Assembly: GCA_947463775.1 (NCBI GenBank)
Contig: CANHVD010000310.1
Span: 1 to 6,900 of the forward strand
Reading direction: 5' to 3'
DNA: 6,900 bases
Source of the DNA: Planctomycetaceae bacterium
GTDB lineage: Bacteria; Planctomycetota; Planctomycetia; Planctomycetales; Planctomycetaceae
Shown here: one piece after another, positions 1 to 6,294 of the stretch
Numbering within the stretch: position 1 is the stretch's first letter
Layout: each line of letters starts with the position of its first letter
Made by a program: the position numbers and the translations under genes
Notes under the pieces: generated by a model
Databases searched by the model: none
What the model was told of the DNA's origin: nothing
Seen by the model: only the letters and a program-made list of their open reading frames with translations

Positions 1-1967
1 AGACGCCGCCGATTGGCTCGCCACAACAGGATATTCTCGGGATCTTTCTCCGAATTGGCGGGCTCATAATGACTGCTCAAAGCAAACGTGCGACTCAGCA
101 CAATCTTGCGAATCAGCTTCTTGAATGACCAACCATCATGAATCAGTTCACTGGCCAGATAATCCAATAGCTCCGGATGACTGGGCGTTTCTCCTGTCCG
201 TCCAAAATTGTCCACCGTGCGAACAAGTCCGCGGCCGAGCAAGTGATGCCAAATTCGATTCGCCTGAACTCGCGCCGTCAGTTGCCCCGATCGACGTGAA
301 CCATCTGTCAGCCACTGAGCGAATTCGATGCGACCGCTTTGCTTGTCCGGCAACGGAGTGATTGCGTCGTCATAAAGAACCCGCAGGAATCCTCTTGGCG
401 TCAGTTCGCCGGGAGCATCAAACTTGCCAGCGATGCGAATCGTTTCGTTGATAGGCGTTTCCAGATCCGTTGGCATCATCGCGCGCGGAGGAATCTGCGG
501 TGGATTGGCGAGCAGATCCTGCAGCTCCTTCAGCAATGCTTCCTGAGCGGCCAGGCGATTCTCTTTGGGCTGTGAAGTGTCTTTCGCGGTCTCGGCAAAA
601 CCATCGGCATCAGAGGCCAGCTTTGCTGCAATCGCCGTTTCATCAGCTTGCTTCAGAACTTCCAGAACGGCCTTTACTTTCTCTATCCGAGCATTCTTGC
701 CGGGACGTTCTCGCCAATACGTTTCATAAGCTGCGTTCAGCTGATCGCCCTGTTCGCCGAGCCCCGCCAGTCGCTCCATGACGCGTTGTTCACCGAGCAT
801 GTAACGCTGCTCCATGACCTTCGTCGAAGTCAGGATGCCAGCCATGGCGTAATAATCCGCCGTTGGGATCGGATCGAACTTATGGTCATGACATCGCGCA
901 CAGCCAACAGTTTGCGCGATGACTGCTCGGCTGATGGACTCAAGCTGCTCATCAGCCACATCCATGCGTTGACGATCCGGATTGACTCCCAGCAACACCT
1001 TTGGCCCCACGACCAGAAATCCGGCTGCAATTCGCTGCCGATCCCGTTGGTCGAGCGTTTCATAAGGCAGTAAATCGCCGGCCAATTGCTCCGACAAGAA
1101 TCGATCAAACGGCATATCTGCGTTCACCGCATCAATCACCCAATTGCGATACCGCCACGCTTCACGGAACAGGAAGTTTTCATCGAGCCCATTGGAATCC
1201 GCATACCGCGCGAGATCGAGCCAATGCCGTCCCCAGCGCTGACCGAACTGCGGAGAAGCCAATAGTTCATCAACCAGACGTTCCATCGCCTGCGGGATCG
1301 GCAGTTCCTGAAACTGTTGAATCTGAGTTTCTGTCGGTGGCAATCCCACCAGTTGAAAAGACGTGCGGCGAACTAATTCAATCGCCGCAGCATCGGCCAC
1401 CGGACGTAGGTTCTCAGCCTCCAACTTCGCAAGCACAAATCGGTCAATGTCTGAACGAGCCCACTCCTGATCCTGAACGACTGGAATCATTGGCCGAGTC
1501 AGTGGCAGAAACGCCCAATGACTTTTTCCCGCGATCGGATCGGACGGATTCTCAATGACATTCGCATGAGCCGTCGCCGGAGCCGGCGCGCCCATCTTGA
1601 CCCATGCGTCGAACTTGGCGATGTCTTCATCGTTCAGCCGTTCCGTTGGCGGCATCAACAGATCCGGATCATTGTAATGCACAGCCCTGATCAGGAGGCT
1701 GGCGTCAGGGTCTCCCGCTACAACCGCAGCACCTCGATCACCACCACGCATCCATGCGTCCGGCGAATCCAATAAGAGACCGCCTTCCTGCTTTCCGGCC
1801 TTCACCGAATGACAAGCATAACATCGCTGGACCAGCAGCGGACGAATGTGAGTTTCAAACCAGGCGATTCCATCTGCTTCCGGTTTTTCCGCAGCAGCGT
1901 TTTCCTGCGCCGACGCAATTGAATCCATCGATACGACAAGAAAAATGAAGATTGCTCGAGAACACAT
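1..1967 (-). CDS. Secreted diheme PSCyt1-PSCyt2-PSD1 (DUF1549/DUF1553) protein, C-terminus outside window
   Basis: An uninterrupted reading frame of 655 codons runs off the left edge. The start is the ATG at 1967; an in-frame TGA lies five codons upstream, so it cannot extend far, and there is no clear ribosome binding site. Residues 1-21 look like a Sec signal peptide (hydrophobic AIFIFLVV, then an ASA-Q type cleavage site). A first c-type heme motif, CYACH, is at 49-53, within a PSCyt1 domain (about 30-115). A DUF1549/PSCyt2 domain starts with SHWAFLPL at 149 and includes GRHWLDLARYADSNG near 248 and a second heme motif, CARCHDHKFDP, at 356. A Glu/Lys/Ala-rich, probably helical linker covers about 390-495. 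PSD1/DUF1553 begins near 500 and is cut by the window edge; family members are usually 750-1100 residues. The role is inferred: a periplasmic or surface electron-transfer protein whose substrate is unknown even for the family. It lies 55 bases downstream of the FGE gene, probably in one transcript. A DUF1501 gene often follows, but that would be outside the window. Confidence 0.93.
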   Translation of the reverse strand, partial: MCSRAIFIFLVVSMDSIASAQENAAAEKPEADGIAWFETHIRPLLVQRCYACHSVKAGKQEGGLLLDSPDAWMRGGDRGAAVVAGDPDASLLIRAVHYNDPDLLMPPTERLNDEDIAKFDAWVKMGAPAPATAHANVIENPSDPIAGKSHWAFLPLTRPMIPVVQDQEWARSDIDRFVLAKLEAENLRPVADAAAIELVRRTSFQLVGLPPTETQIQQFQELPIPQAMERLVDELLASPQFGQRWGRHWLDLARYADSNGLDENFLFREAWRYRNWVIDAVNADMPFDRFLSEQLAGDLLPYETLDQRDRQRIAAGFLVVGPKVLLGVNPDRQRMDVADEQLESISRAVIAQTVGCARCHDHKFDPIPTADYYAMAGILTSTKVMEQRYMLGEQRVMERLAGLGEQGDQLNAAYETYWRERPGKNARIEKVKAVLEVLKQADETAIAAKLASDADGFAETAKDTSQPKENRLAAQEALLKELQDLLANPPQIPPRAMMPTDLETPINETIRIAGKFDAPGELTPRGFLRVLYDDAITPLPDKQSGRIEFAQWLTDGSRRSGQLTARVQANRIWHHLLGRGLVRTVDNFGRTGETPSHPELLDYLASELIHDGWSFKKLIRKIVLSRTFALSSHYEPANSEKDPENILLWRANRRR

Positions 1968-2022
1968 CTGTGAATCGATTCAGGAAAATATTCAGCCGGC
2001 GTGGCATCTCAGACCAGGACCT

Positions 2023-3183
2023 TTACGGAACAACAACGCATCGAAATCCCGTATGAAAGGCGCCGGTGTCTTCTTCGCCTTTCATGCGAGCAGTCACGCG
2101 ATAACCAACACAGTATTGATCGCTGCACATGAACGATCCCCCGCGTTGAACGCGTTTAATGATACCTGGTTCCTGTGGGTCGAGGCTGGATGTGGGGCCG
2201 GGAGGATTGTGGGTGGGACTCTCTGAATAATACTCGAGCTGATAGTAATCTGCACACCATTCCCAGACGTTGCCGGAGATATCGAACAGACCGTAATCAT
2301 TGGCCGGAAAACTTCGAACCGGAGCCGTACGTGTAAACCCGTCTTCTCCGGTGTCTTCAACGGGAAATTCGCCCTGCCAGATATTGTGCAGCCATTTGCC
2401 ATTCGGATTTCGTTCGTTGCCCCACGGATAAGTTTCTTTTGAATGACCTCCCCGTGCCGCATACTCCCACTGAGCTTCTGTCGGCAGTTGTTTGCCCGCC
2501 CACTTGCAGTATTCCTGAGCATCCAGCCAGCTCACATGAACCACCGGATGATCCATACGATCTTCAAGATTTGAACCAGGGCCCTCGGGGTGTTTCCAGT
2601 TCGCTCCGGGCACATACTGCCACCAACTATAAGCTCCTTTAGCCGGATCAATATCCTTACGGCTGTCTAATTGCAGACTACAGATCGAACCCGGCTTATT
2701 GAATTCCGGCAGGATCTCGACATTCTCCAGTTCCGAGCCAGGCTTAATGCTTCGCAGCTCAGGAGCACGTTCTGCGGTCGTGATGTATCCGGTCGCATCC
2801 GTGAAGGCTTTGAAATCCGCATTCGTCACTTCCGTGGAATCCATCCAGAAGCCATCAAGCTCGACCTCATGCGGAGGAAACTCATCCGGCACCGTGTCGA
2901 TTTCTCCCATCATAAACTTACCAGCTGGAATCCAGACCATGCCTTTGAAGCGAGGATCCTCAGAGACCACAGGCGGCCTGGTGGCGAGCTGTGTAGGTGT
3001 AGTCGATTTTTCTGTCCCCTGTGTGTTGCCCGCACTTTCAGAGTTCGCAGTAACTTGAGCGTTGTCTGCACCTGCATCTTTATCCGATGGGGCTGAGTCT
3101 GTTCGCGTGCTCAACGTCAGAGCAGCCACCAGGCTCAGTGCTGCCAACAAGAAAACGCTCGCGGCCAGAACAGGGTTTTTCAT
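2023..3183 (-). CDS. Formylglycine-generating enzyme (sulfatase-modifying factor), exported or membrane-anchored
   Basis: FGE converts the active-site Cys of type I sulfatases to C-alpha-formylglycine, using oxygen and copper. This 386-residue protein closely follows the eukaryotic/aerobic FGE pattern: GMVWIPAGKFMMG near 81, DHPVVHVSW near 211, GKQLPTEAQWEYAARGG near 230, NIWQGEFP near 267, EDGF near 280, GNVWEW at 304-309, and RGGSFMC followed by C five residues later. C353 and C358 match the catalytic/copper pair of human FGE (Cys336/Cys341) and S350 matches its Ser333, so this looks like a true enzyme and not one of the many FGE-fold proteins lacking the pair. Residues 5-24 form a hydrophobic helix, followed by an S/T/D/Q-rich linker to about 70, which suggests a signal peptide or anchor. 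I chose ATG 3183; an in-frame GTG at 3192 would add three residues. No clear Shine-Dalgarno is seen. It lies 45 bases after the TIM-barrel gene, so co-transcription is likely. No sulfatase gene is present in the window. Confidence 0.94.
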   Translation of the reverse strand: MKNPVLAASVFLLAALSLVAALTLSTRTDSAPSDKDAGADNAQVTANSESAGNTQGTEKSTTPTQLATRPPVVSEDPRFKGMVWIPAGKFMMGEIDTVPDEFPPHEVELDGFWMDSTEVTNADFKAFTDATGYITTAERAPELRSIKPGSELENVEILPEFNKPGSICSLQLDSRKDIDPAKGAYSWWQYVPGANWKHPEGPGSNLEDRMDHPVVHVSWLDAQEYCKWAGKQLPTEAQWEYAARGGHSKETYPWGNERNPNGKWLHNIWQGEFPVEDTGEDGFTRTAPVRSFPANDYGLFDISGNVWEWCADYYQLEYYSESPTHNPPGPTSSLDPQEPGIIKRVQRGGSFMCSDQYCVGYRVTARMKGEEDTGAFHTGFRCVVVP

Positions 3184-3228
3184 GTTGGGCACTCACGAAA
3201 CAGAAGCCGACGCAATCGAAATCTGACA

Positions 3229-4146
3229 TCACGTCGAAAGCGGCAGCAGCTTGCGAAGGGTTGAAACGGCTCGACAAACATCGTCTGCTCGCTGATCACC
3301 GCCAGTCCGTTCGATGCAGATCCAGCCGGGATAATTGGCTTCCACGAGTGTGGGCAGGAGTTCCATCCAGTCAACCGATCCATCTCCCAGAGGCGTCTCG
3401 ATACCGCCGCCATCGACGTCCTTCTGAGCATCCCGGGCACGCATATAGCCGAACGACTGATAGAGGTCACGAAACAACTTCACCGGCCGAGACCCGGTCA
3501 TAACACAAATTGCCGGATCAAACACCAGGGCCACAGGACCCGCTTTAATCCGATCCAGTAATCGTGCGATGCGTTTGGCATCGTAGTTGGCCAACTGCAA
3601 CTGCAGAGTTGCTCCTTCGCGACTTCCCACGGCCACGAGATCGTTGACAATGTCGCACAGCATTTCAAACTGCCGGCTCTCCGATGGCCCTGAAGACTTA
3701 ATCAGACCAGCCGCAGGTGCAAAGGAAAACGGATTGCGGAGCGAATCGACATCGTCGTTTGAAGGGCCGCTGCTTGATCCACTCGAGTCAGTCGCTGGTT
3801 CAGCGGCATCGGGATCCGGAATCCGGCCAACTCGCACCAGCACTTCGCAGGTTCCCAGTTTGCGAACCATTCGCATTGCGGAGCGAATTCCATCCAGCCG
3901 CTGGTCCAGAGATTTCTCGTCATACAGCGAATGCCGTGAAGGATAACTCAACCCCGCGACAGTCATTTGATGCTCTTCAACGTAGAGCCTGAGTTGTCGC
4001 AGTGCGGTCTCGGAGAATTCTTCCGGACGAATCTCCGACCGCGCGTTCAACCGCAGGCCCTGCACCGCGTTTTCTGCCGCCAGTTCGATCGCTCGCCGCA
4101 AGGGCTGCCCAAAGTCTTCCGTGGCCACAGCCAGTCGAAGTGACAT
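3229..4146 (-). CDS. Xylose isomerase-like TIM-barrel protein (sugar phosphate isomerase/epimerase family), possibly altered metal site
   Basis: This 305-residue protein has the pattern of the AP-endonuclease-2/xylose isomerase-like barrel: MSLRLAVAT at the first strand, repeated strand-helix units, VALVFDP at 205-211, and SVDWMELLPTLVEANYPGWICIE ending at E279. Members are sugar isomerases, epimerases or related lyases that usually bind a divalent metal through Glu, Asp, His and Glu. Here D210 and E279 fit, but the expected strand-5 Glu appears to be Q184 and the His three residues after D210 is I213; this is by eye, without an alignment. Residues about 110-158 are a Ser/Pro/Asp-rich insertion, probably a disordered loop. 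No signal peptide is seen, so it is likely cytoplasmic. The start at 4146 is chosen because AGGAG lies 11 bases upstream; the longer ATG at 4191 would begin almost at the predicted transcription start. It is the first gene of a probable unit with FGE and the cytochrome. The substrate is unknown. Confidence 0.8.
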   Translation of the reverse strand: MSLRLAVATEDFGQPLRRAIELAAENAVQGLRLNARSEIRPEEFSETALRQLRLYVEEHQMTVAGLSYPSRHSLYDEKSLDQRLDGIRSAMRMVRKLGTCEVLVRVGRIPDPDAAEPATDSSGSSSGPSNDDVDSLRNPFSFAPAAGLIKSSGPSESRQFEMLCDIVNDLVAVGSREGATLQLQLANYDAKRIARLLDRIKAGPVALVFDPAICVMTGSRPVKLFRDLYQSFGYMRARDAQKDVDGGGIETPLGDGSVDWMELLPTLVEANYPGWICIERTGGDQRADDVCRAVSTLRKLLPLST

Positions 4147-4157
4147 CCGAAAACTTA

Positions 4158-4162
4158 CTCCT
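4158..4162 (-). promoter_or_regulatory. Ribosome binding site deciding the TIM-barrel start
   Basis: On the minus strand AGGAG lies 11 bases before the ATG at 4146. It is one of the few recognisable Shine-Dalgarno sites in the window and favours this start over the ATG at 4191. Confidence 0.65.
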
Positions 4163-4203
4163 GAAGAAAAACAGATTCGCGCGGACCCCATTGAACGGCG
4201 TCA

Positions 4204-4232
4204 ATGATAGCAGTTTCAGATTCCTCTGTCAG
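4204..4232 (-). promoter_or_regulatory. Sigma70-like promoter of the TIM-barrel/FGE/cytochrome unit
   Basis: On the minus strand the -35 element CTGACA (4232-4227; 5 of 6 consensus) and the -10 element TATCAT (4209-4204; 5 of 6) are separated by exactly 17 bases. TGC directly before the -10 makes an extended -10 (TGn). Transcription would start near 4197, leaving a leader of about 50 bases before the ATG at 4146. The -35 overlaps the last unit of a phased repeat array. Base pattern and position both fit; promoter use itself is inferred. Confidence 0.6.
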
Positions 4233-4270
4233 TTTTCAGCGTTTTCCAGCATGTTTCAGCATGTTTCAGC
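4211..4270 (-). repeat. 10-bp-phased direct repeats at the promoter, candidate operator
   Basis: Reading the minus strand from 4270 in 10-base steps gives GCTGAAACAT, GCTGAAACAT, GCTGGAAAAC, GCTGAAAACT, one unrelated unit (4230-4221), then TCTGAAACTG. CTGAAAC or a near match therefore returns five times in strict 10-bp register. One helical turn per unit places all copies on one face of the DNA. The array abuts the -35 element and its last copy lies in the promoter spacer. This arrangement is typical of sites for OmpR/PhoB-type regulators, which bind direct repeats spaced 10-11 bp, but the factor is not identified. It is too short and spacerless for a CRISPR array. Confidence 0.6.
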
Positions 4271-4310
4271 ATCGAGCGTCTATGGGGACCAGACGGCCGG
4301 GAGTGTTCTT

Positions 4311-4330
4311 GAAACCGTACAAAACCGTAG
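4311..4330. repeat. Short tandem pair of 10-bp units
   Basis: GAAACCGTAC is followed directly by AAAACCGTAG on the plus strand (8 of 10 bases identical). A third partial copy, GAAACCGCTC, is at 4350-4359. The pair lies in the 265-base gap between the ligase gene and the TIM-barrel gene, between the hairpin and the promoter array. It may be another protein site or chance; no function can be assigned. Confidence 0.35.
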
Positions 4331-4350
4331 CTGAGCTCGTGAGAGCTCAG
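4331..4350 (-). terminator. Perfect hairpin, possible terminator of the ATP-grasp gene
   Basis: CTGAGCTC and GAGCTCAG form a perfect 8-bp stem with a 4-base loop, starting 62 bases after the stop of the ATP-grasp gene. On the minus strand the stem is followed by CTACGGTTTTG, so a short T run exists but not directly at the stem. This fits a weak intrinsic terminator; a protein-binding palindrome is equally possible. The loop and right arm on the plus strand can also pair with 4365-4372, giving an alternative structure. Confidence 0.35.
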
Positions 4351-4411
4351 AAACCGCTCCGAATTCTCACGAATCCCGCTACGTGTGCATGTTTTGTTAG
4401 GCACTCTTACT

Positions 4412-5410
4412 CTAAAGACCATCCCGGTGGTTCACTCGCTGTGCGGCGGAGTTGATGATGGCTTCAACCAATTGCTGATAAGGCATCCCGGTTTTGGTGG
4501 CGATCATCGGCAGGTCGGAATGTTCGGGATGCAGCCCGGCCAGAGGGTTGGCTTCGATAAAGCTTGGCTGACCATTGCCATCGGAACGCAGGTCGACACG
4601 ACCTCCATCGCGGGCCTTTAAAGCTCTCCATGACTCCAAAGCGATACGTTCGGCTTCGGCGACTTCCGAGTCGTTCGACGAACTGACCAGATCGTAGCGA
4701 ACGAGTTCTTCGCAGCGTTCCTTGTTGACATAGCTGTAGGCTCCGGGTTCGGCATCTGACAGCAATACGATCTCAAGGGTACCCAACACGCGAGCTGCGT
4801 CGCCGGTGCCAAGAATTCCCACGGTGAACTCGCGACCGCAGAGATAAGTTTCCACAAGAACCGGCTGCCGGAATTTTTTGAGGAGGCTCGTGCAGACTTC
4901 GCGAAGTTCCTCGACAGAGGAAATACATGACGCCGGTGAAACGCCCTTACCGGTTCCTTCGGCGATTGGTTTCGCGAACAACGGGTAAGGAAGGTCAACG
5001 CTCTCAACATCCGAGATCTGTTCAACCACCGCGAAGCGAGCTGTCGGCAGTCCGGCCTTTTCTACCAGAGTCTTCGTGAGGCCTTTGTGCAGACACACGG
5101 CCATTACGACTGGATCAGCAAACGTGCAGGGGATCTCGTAAGCTTCAAGCAAGGCTGGAACCTGGGCTTCGCGAGCGATCCCGTGCATGCCTTCGCAAAT
5201 ATTGAAGACCAGATCCCAGCGATCTCCAGCGGCCAGACGAGTCACCAATTGTCGAATATGCCCGATGCGATCTGTTTCATGACCAAGACTTCGGATGGCA
5301 TTCTCAATCGAATCGATCGTGTCAGCGCGATCAAACTCGGCGGTGGCTTCTTCATCATATCCGGCCGCCAGATACTCGTCTCGCAGGTCGTAGGTCAGCC
5401 CAATCTTCAT
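4412..5410 (-). CDS. D-alanine-D-alanine ligase-like ATP-grasp enzyme, divergent subgroup
   Basis: This 332-residue protein has the order and length of Ddl enzymes: an N-terminal domain, the central FNICEGMHGIAREAQVPALL (69-88, in place of the Ddl NALHGxxGEDG segment), an ATP-binding FAKP with K147, the Gly-rich EGTGKGVSP loop (151-159), VLVETYLCGREFTVGIL (184-200), RVDL with D273, and EAN with metal ligands E286 and N288. It departs from classical Ddl in two places. The N-terminus reads KIGLTYDLRDEY with a long acidic segment to about 35, where classical Ddl has a Gly-rich GG-S-E turn. The segment after EAN reads PLAGLHPEHSDLP in place of the usual TLPG-S-P motif. ATP-dependent joining of a carboxylate to an amine is a safe inference; whether the product is D-Ala-D-Ala for peptidoglycan is not. 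The protein is likely cytoplasmic. The ATG at 5410 is the only sensible start; no clear ribosome binding site or promoter was found in the 114 bases before it. It lies in the same direction as the YkgJ gene upstream. Confidence 0.85.
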   Translation of the reverse strand: MKIGLTYDLRDEYLAAGYDEEATAEFDRADTIDSIENAIRSLGHETDRIGHIRQLVTRLAAGDRWDLVFNICEGMHGIAREAQVPALLEAYEIPCTFADPVVMAVCLHKGLTKTLVEKAGLPTARFAVVEQISDVESVDLPYPLFAKPIAEGTGKGVSPASCISSVEELREVCTSLLKKFRQPVLVETYLCGREFTVGILGTGDAARVLGTLEIVLLSDAEPGAYSYVNKERCEELVRYDLVSSSNDSEVAEAERIALESWRALKARDGGRVDLRSDGNGQPSFIEANPLAGLHPEHSDLPMIATKTGMPYQQLVEAIINSAAQRVNHRDGL

Positions 5411-5524
5411 CGCACGTCTTTCAGAGCCACAGTCCGGTCATCGGCCTTACTTGCTTATTGCAGTTCTCAGGCGAAGCGTAGCAAAACCAATTGAATCTAT
5501 GATGGTTGATATTACGACTGGAGA

Positions 5525-6004
5525 TCAGGATTCGCACATTTCTTCATAAAGCTGAGCCCGAAGACGCTCGGCGTCGTCTCGATCCATCCCCAGCGTTGGC
5601 AGCAATTCGGCCCCCGGTGCGAGCAGCTCCAGCGGACACCCGGACGCTGGCTTCTCCGTCAGGCCGTCGGCGGTGTAGTCGAACGGATAGAGTCGACAAA
5701 CGATTGGGCGATTCTCCACAGGCAGGCGACAGCCATTGGGCCCGAGGAAAAAGCAGTCTCCGTTGTTGACCTGCTTGACAACTCGACGAGTCCCATCAGG
5801 CCGAAACACGTGCTTGTGCCAGAACGGATCCTCGATTTGCTGGTCGTAAACCGGATAGCCCGGAGCCCTGAATTCAGTGAACTCAACGCCCTCTGCAAAC
5901 GGCTGAATCCTTCGCACATCCGCCAGAGACACGTAAATCTCCGAATCCTGACAGCAGGTTCGCTGATGTCGCGAACAACGTACACAAAGAAATTCCTCAG
6001 CCAT
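5525..6004 (-). CDS. YkgJ-family cysteine-cluster protein (putative Zn/Fe-chelating domain)
   Basis: This 159-residue protein is almost entirely one YkgJ domain. The cysteines follow the family pattern: C7-x2-C10, C17-C18, then GDCFFLG with C84, C92, RPIVCRLYPF with C103, and C123. The family is thought to bind zinc or an iron-sulfur cluster through these residues; its biochemical role is not settled. No signal peptide or membrane segment is seen, so it is likely cytoplasmic. I chose ATG 6004 because AGGAAGG lies 4 bases upstream; an in-frame TTG at 6037 would add eleven residues without a ribosome binding site. It is the first gene of the minus-strand run, divergent from the hydrolase, and 114 bases before the ATP-grasp gene, with which it may be transcribed; no hairpin was noticed between them. 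Confidence 0.9.
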   Translation of the reverse strand: MAEEFLCVRCSRHQRTCCQDSEIYVSLADVRRIQPFAEGVEFTEFRAPGYPVYDQQIEDPFWHKHVFRPDGTRRVVKQVNNGDCFFLGPNGCRLPVENRPIVCRLYPFDYTADGLTEKPASGCPLELLAPGAELLPTLGMDRDDAERLRAQLYEEMCES

Positions 6005-6008
6005 GAGA

Positions 6009-6015
6009 CCTTCCT
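6009..6015 (-). promoter_or_regulatory. Ribosome binding site deciding the YkgJ-family start
   Basis: AGGAAGG on the minus strand lies 4 bases before the ATG at 6004. The spacing is short but the match is good, and it supports this start over the upstream TTG at 6037. Confidence 0.6.
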
Positions 6016-6057
6016 GATCCTTTGCCCAGCGAACCAATCTGCGAAATTCGTGGACGA

Positions 6058-6085
6058 ATTGTATCGAGAACGAATTCCGAGTCGA
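6058..6085 (-). promoter_or_regulatory. Possible promoter of the YkgJ-family gene
   Basis: On the minus strand TCGACT (4 of 6 to the -35 consensus, 6085-6080) and TACAAT (5 of 6 to the -10 consensus, 6063-6058) are 16 bases apart. The leader to the ATG at 6004 would be about 45-50 bases. The -35 is weak and an AT-moderate intergenic region can give such a match by chance. Confidence 0.33.
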
Positions 6086-6281
6086 TTCTTTAGTAATCTC
6101 GTCTCAATCATGCGACCAGAAATGTGCTGCTTGGTTTTCAGCGGTGCTGTCAGACGTTAAAACATCCGTTCCCGCCTCGTACTCTGTCACTGCCCGGAAA
6201 TCGGTTAGTTAAACTCACCAAGATGCGCACCGCGCAATTGGTTCCTGCCCCCTGTTTCCAGGCCATGGACATCCTTCCGTT

Positions 6282-6285
6282 GGAG
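6282..6285 (+). promoter_or_regulatory. Ribosome binding site of the alpha/beta hydrolase gene
   Basis: GGAG lies 9 bases before the ATG at 6295, within normal spacing, and supports that start. I could not pick a convincing plus-strand promoter in the bases upstream of it. Confidence 0.55.
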
Positions 6286-6294
6286 TGAATGAAG

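Noticed and set aside
1001..1558. Plus-strand open frame of 185 codons, and other plus-strand frames within 125-1948
   Set aside because: They lie opposite the long PSCyt frame, whose heme motifs and domains are clear. Their compositions (rich in Arg, Pro, His, Ser) are typical of antisense shadows.
1972..1981. Perfect 10-bp palindrome GAATCGATTC just before the cytochrome start
   Set aside because: It is short, self-complementary without a spacer, has no second copy and can occur by chance; there is no evidence for an operator.
2671..3096. Plus-strand open frames opposite the FGE gene
   Set aside because: The minus-strand frame has full FGE homology; the plus-strand translations show no domain or start signal.
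4147..4191. Longer TIM-barrel start at ATG 4191 (15 extra residues)
   Set aside because: The predicted transcription start is near 4197, the extra residues do not look like the fold, and the AGGAG site serves the ATG at 4146.
4231..4270. CRISPR-like short repeats
   Set aside because: The units are 10 bp, directly adjacent with no unique spacers, and sit in a promoter; no cas gene is present.
4396..4402. GTTAGGC, matching the right core of an integron attC site
   Set aside because: No matching left core or internal stem sequences are present, and no integrase or cassette array is seen.
5087..5494. Plus-strand open frame opposite the start of the ATP-grasp gene
   Set aside because: It is antisense to a well-supported gene, and its product has no recognisable motif.
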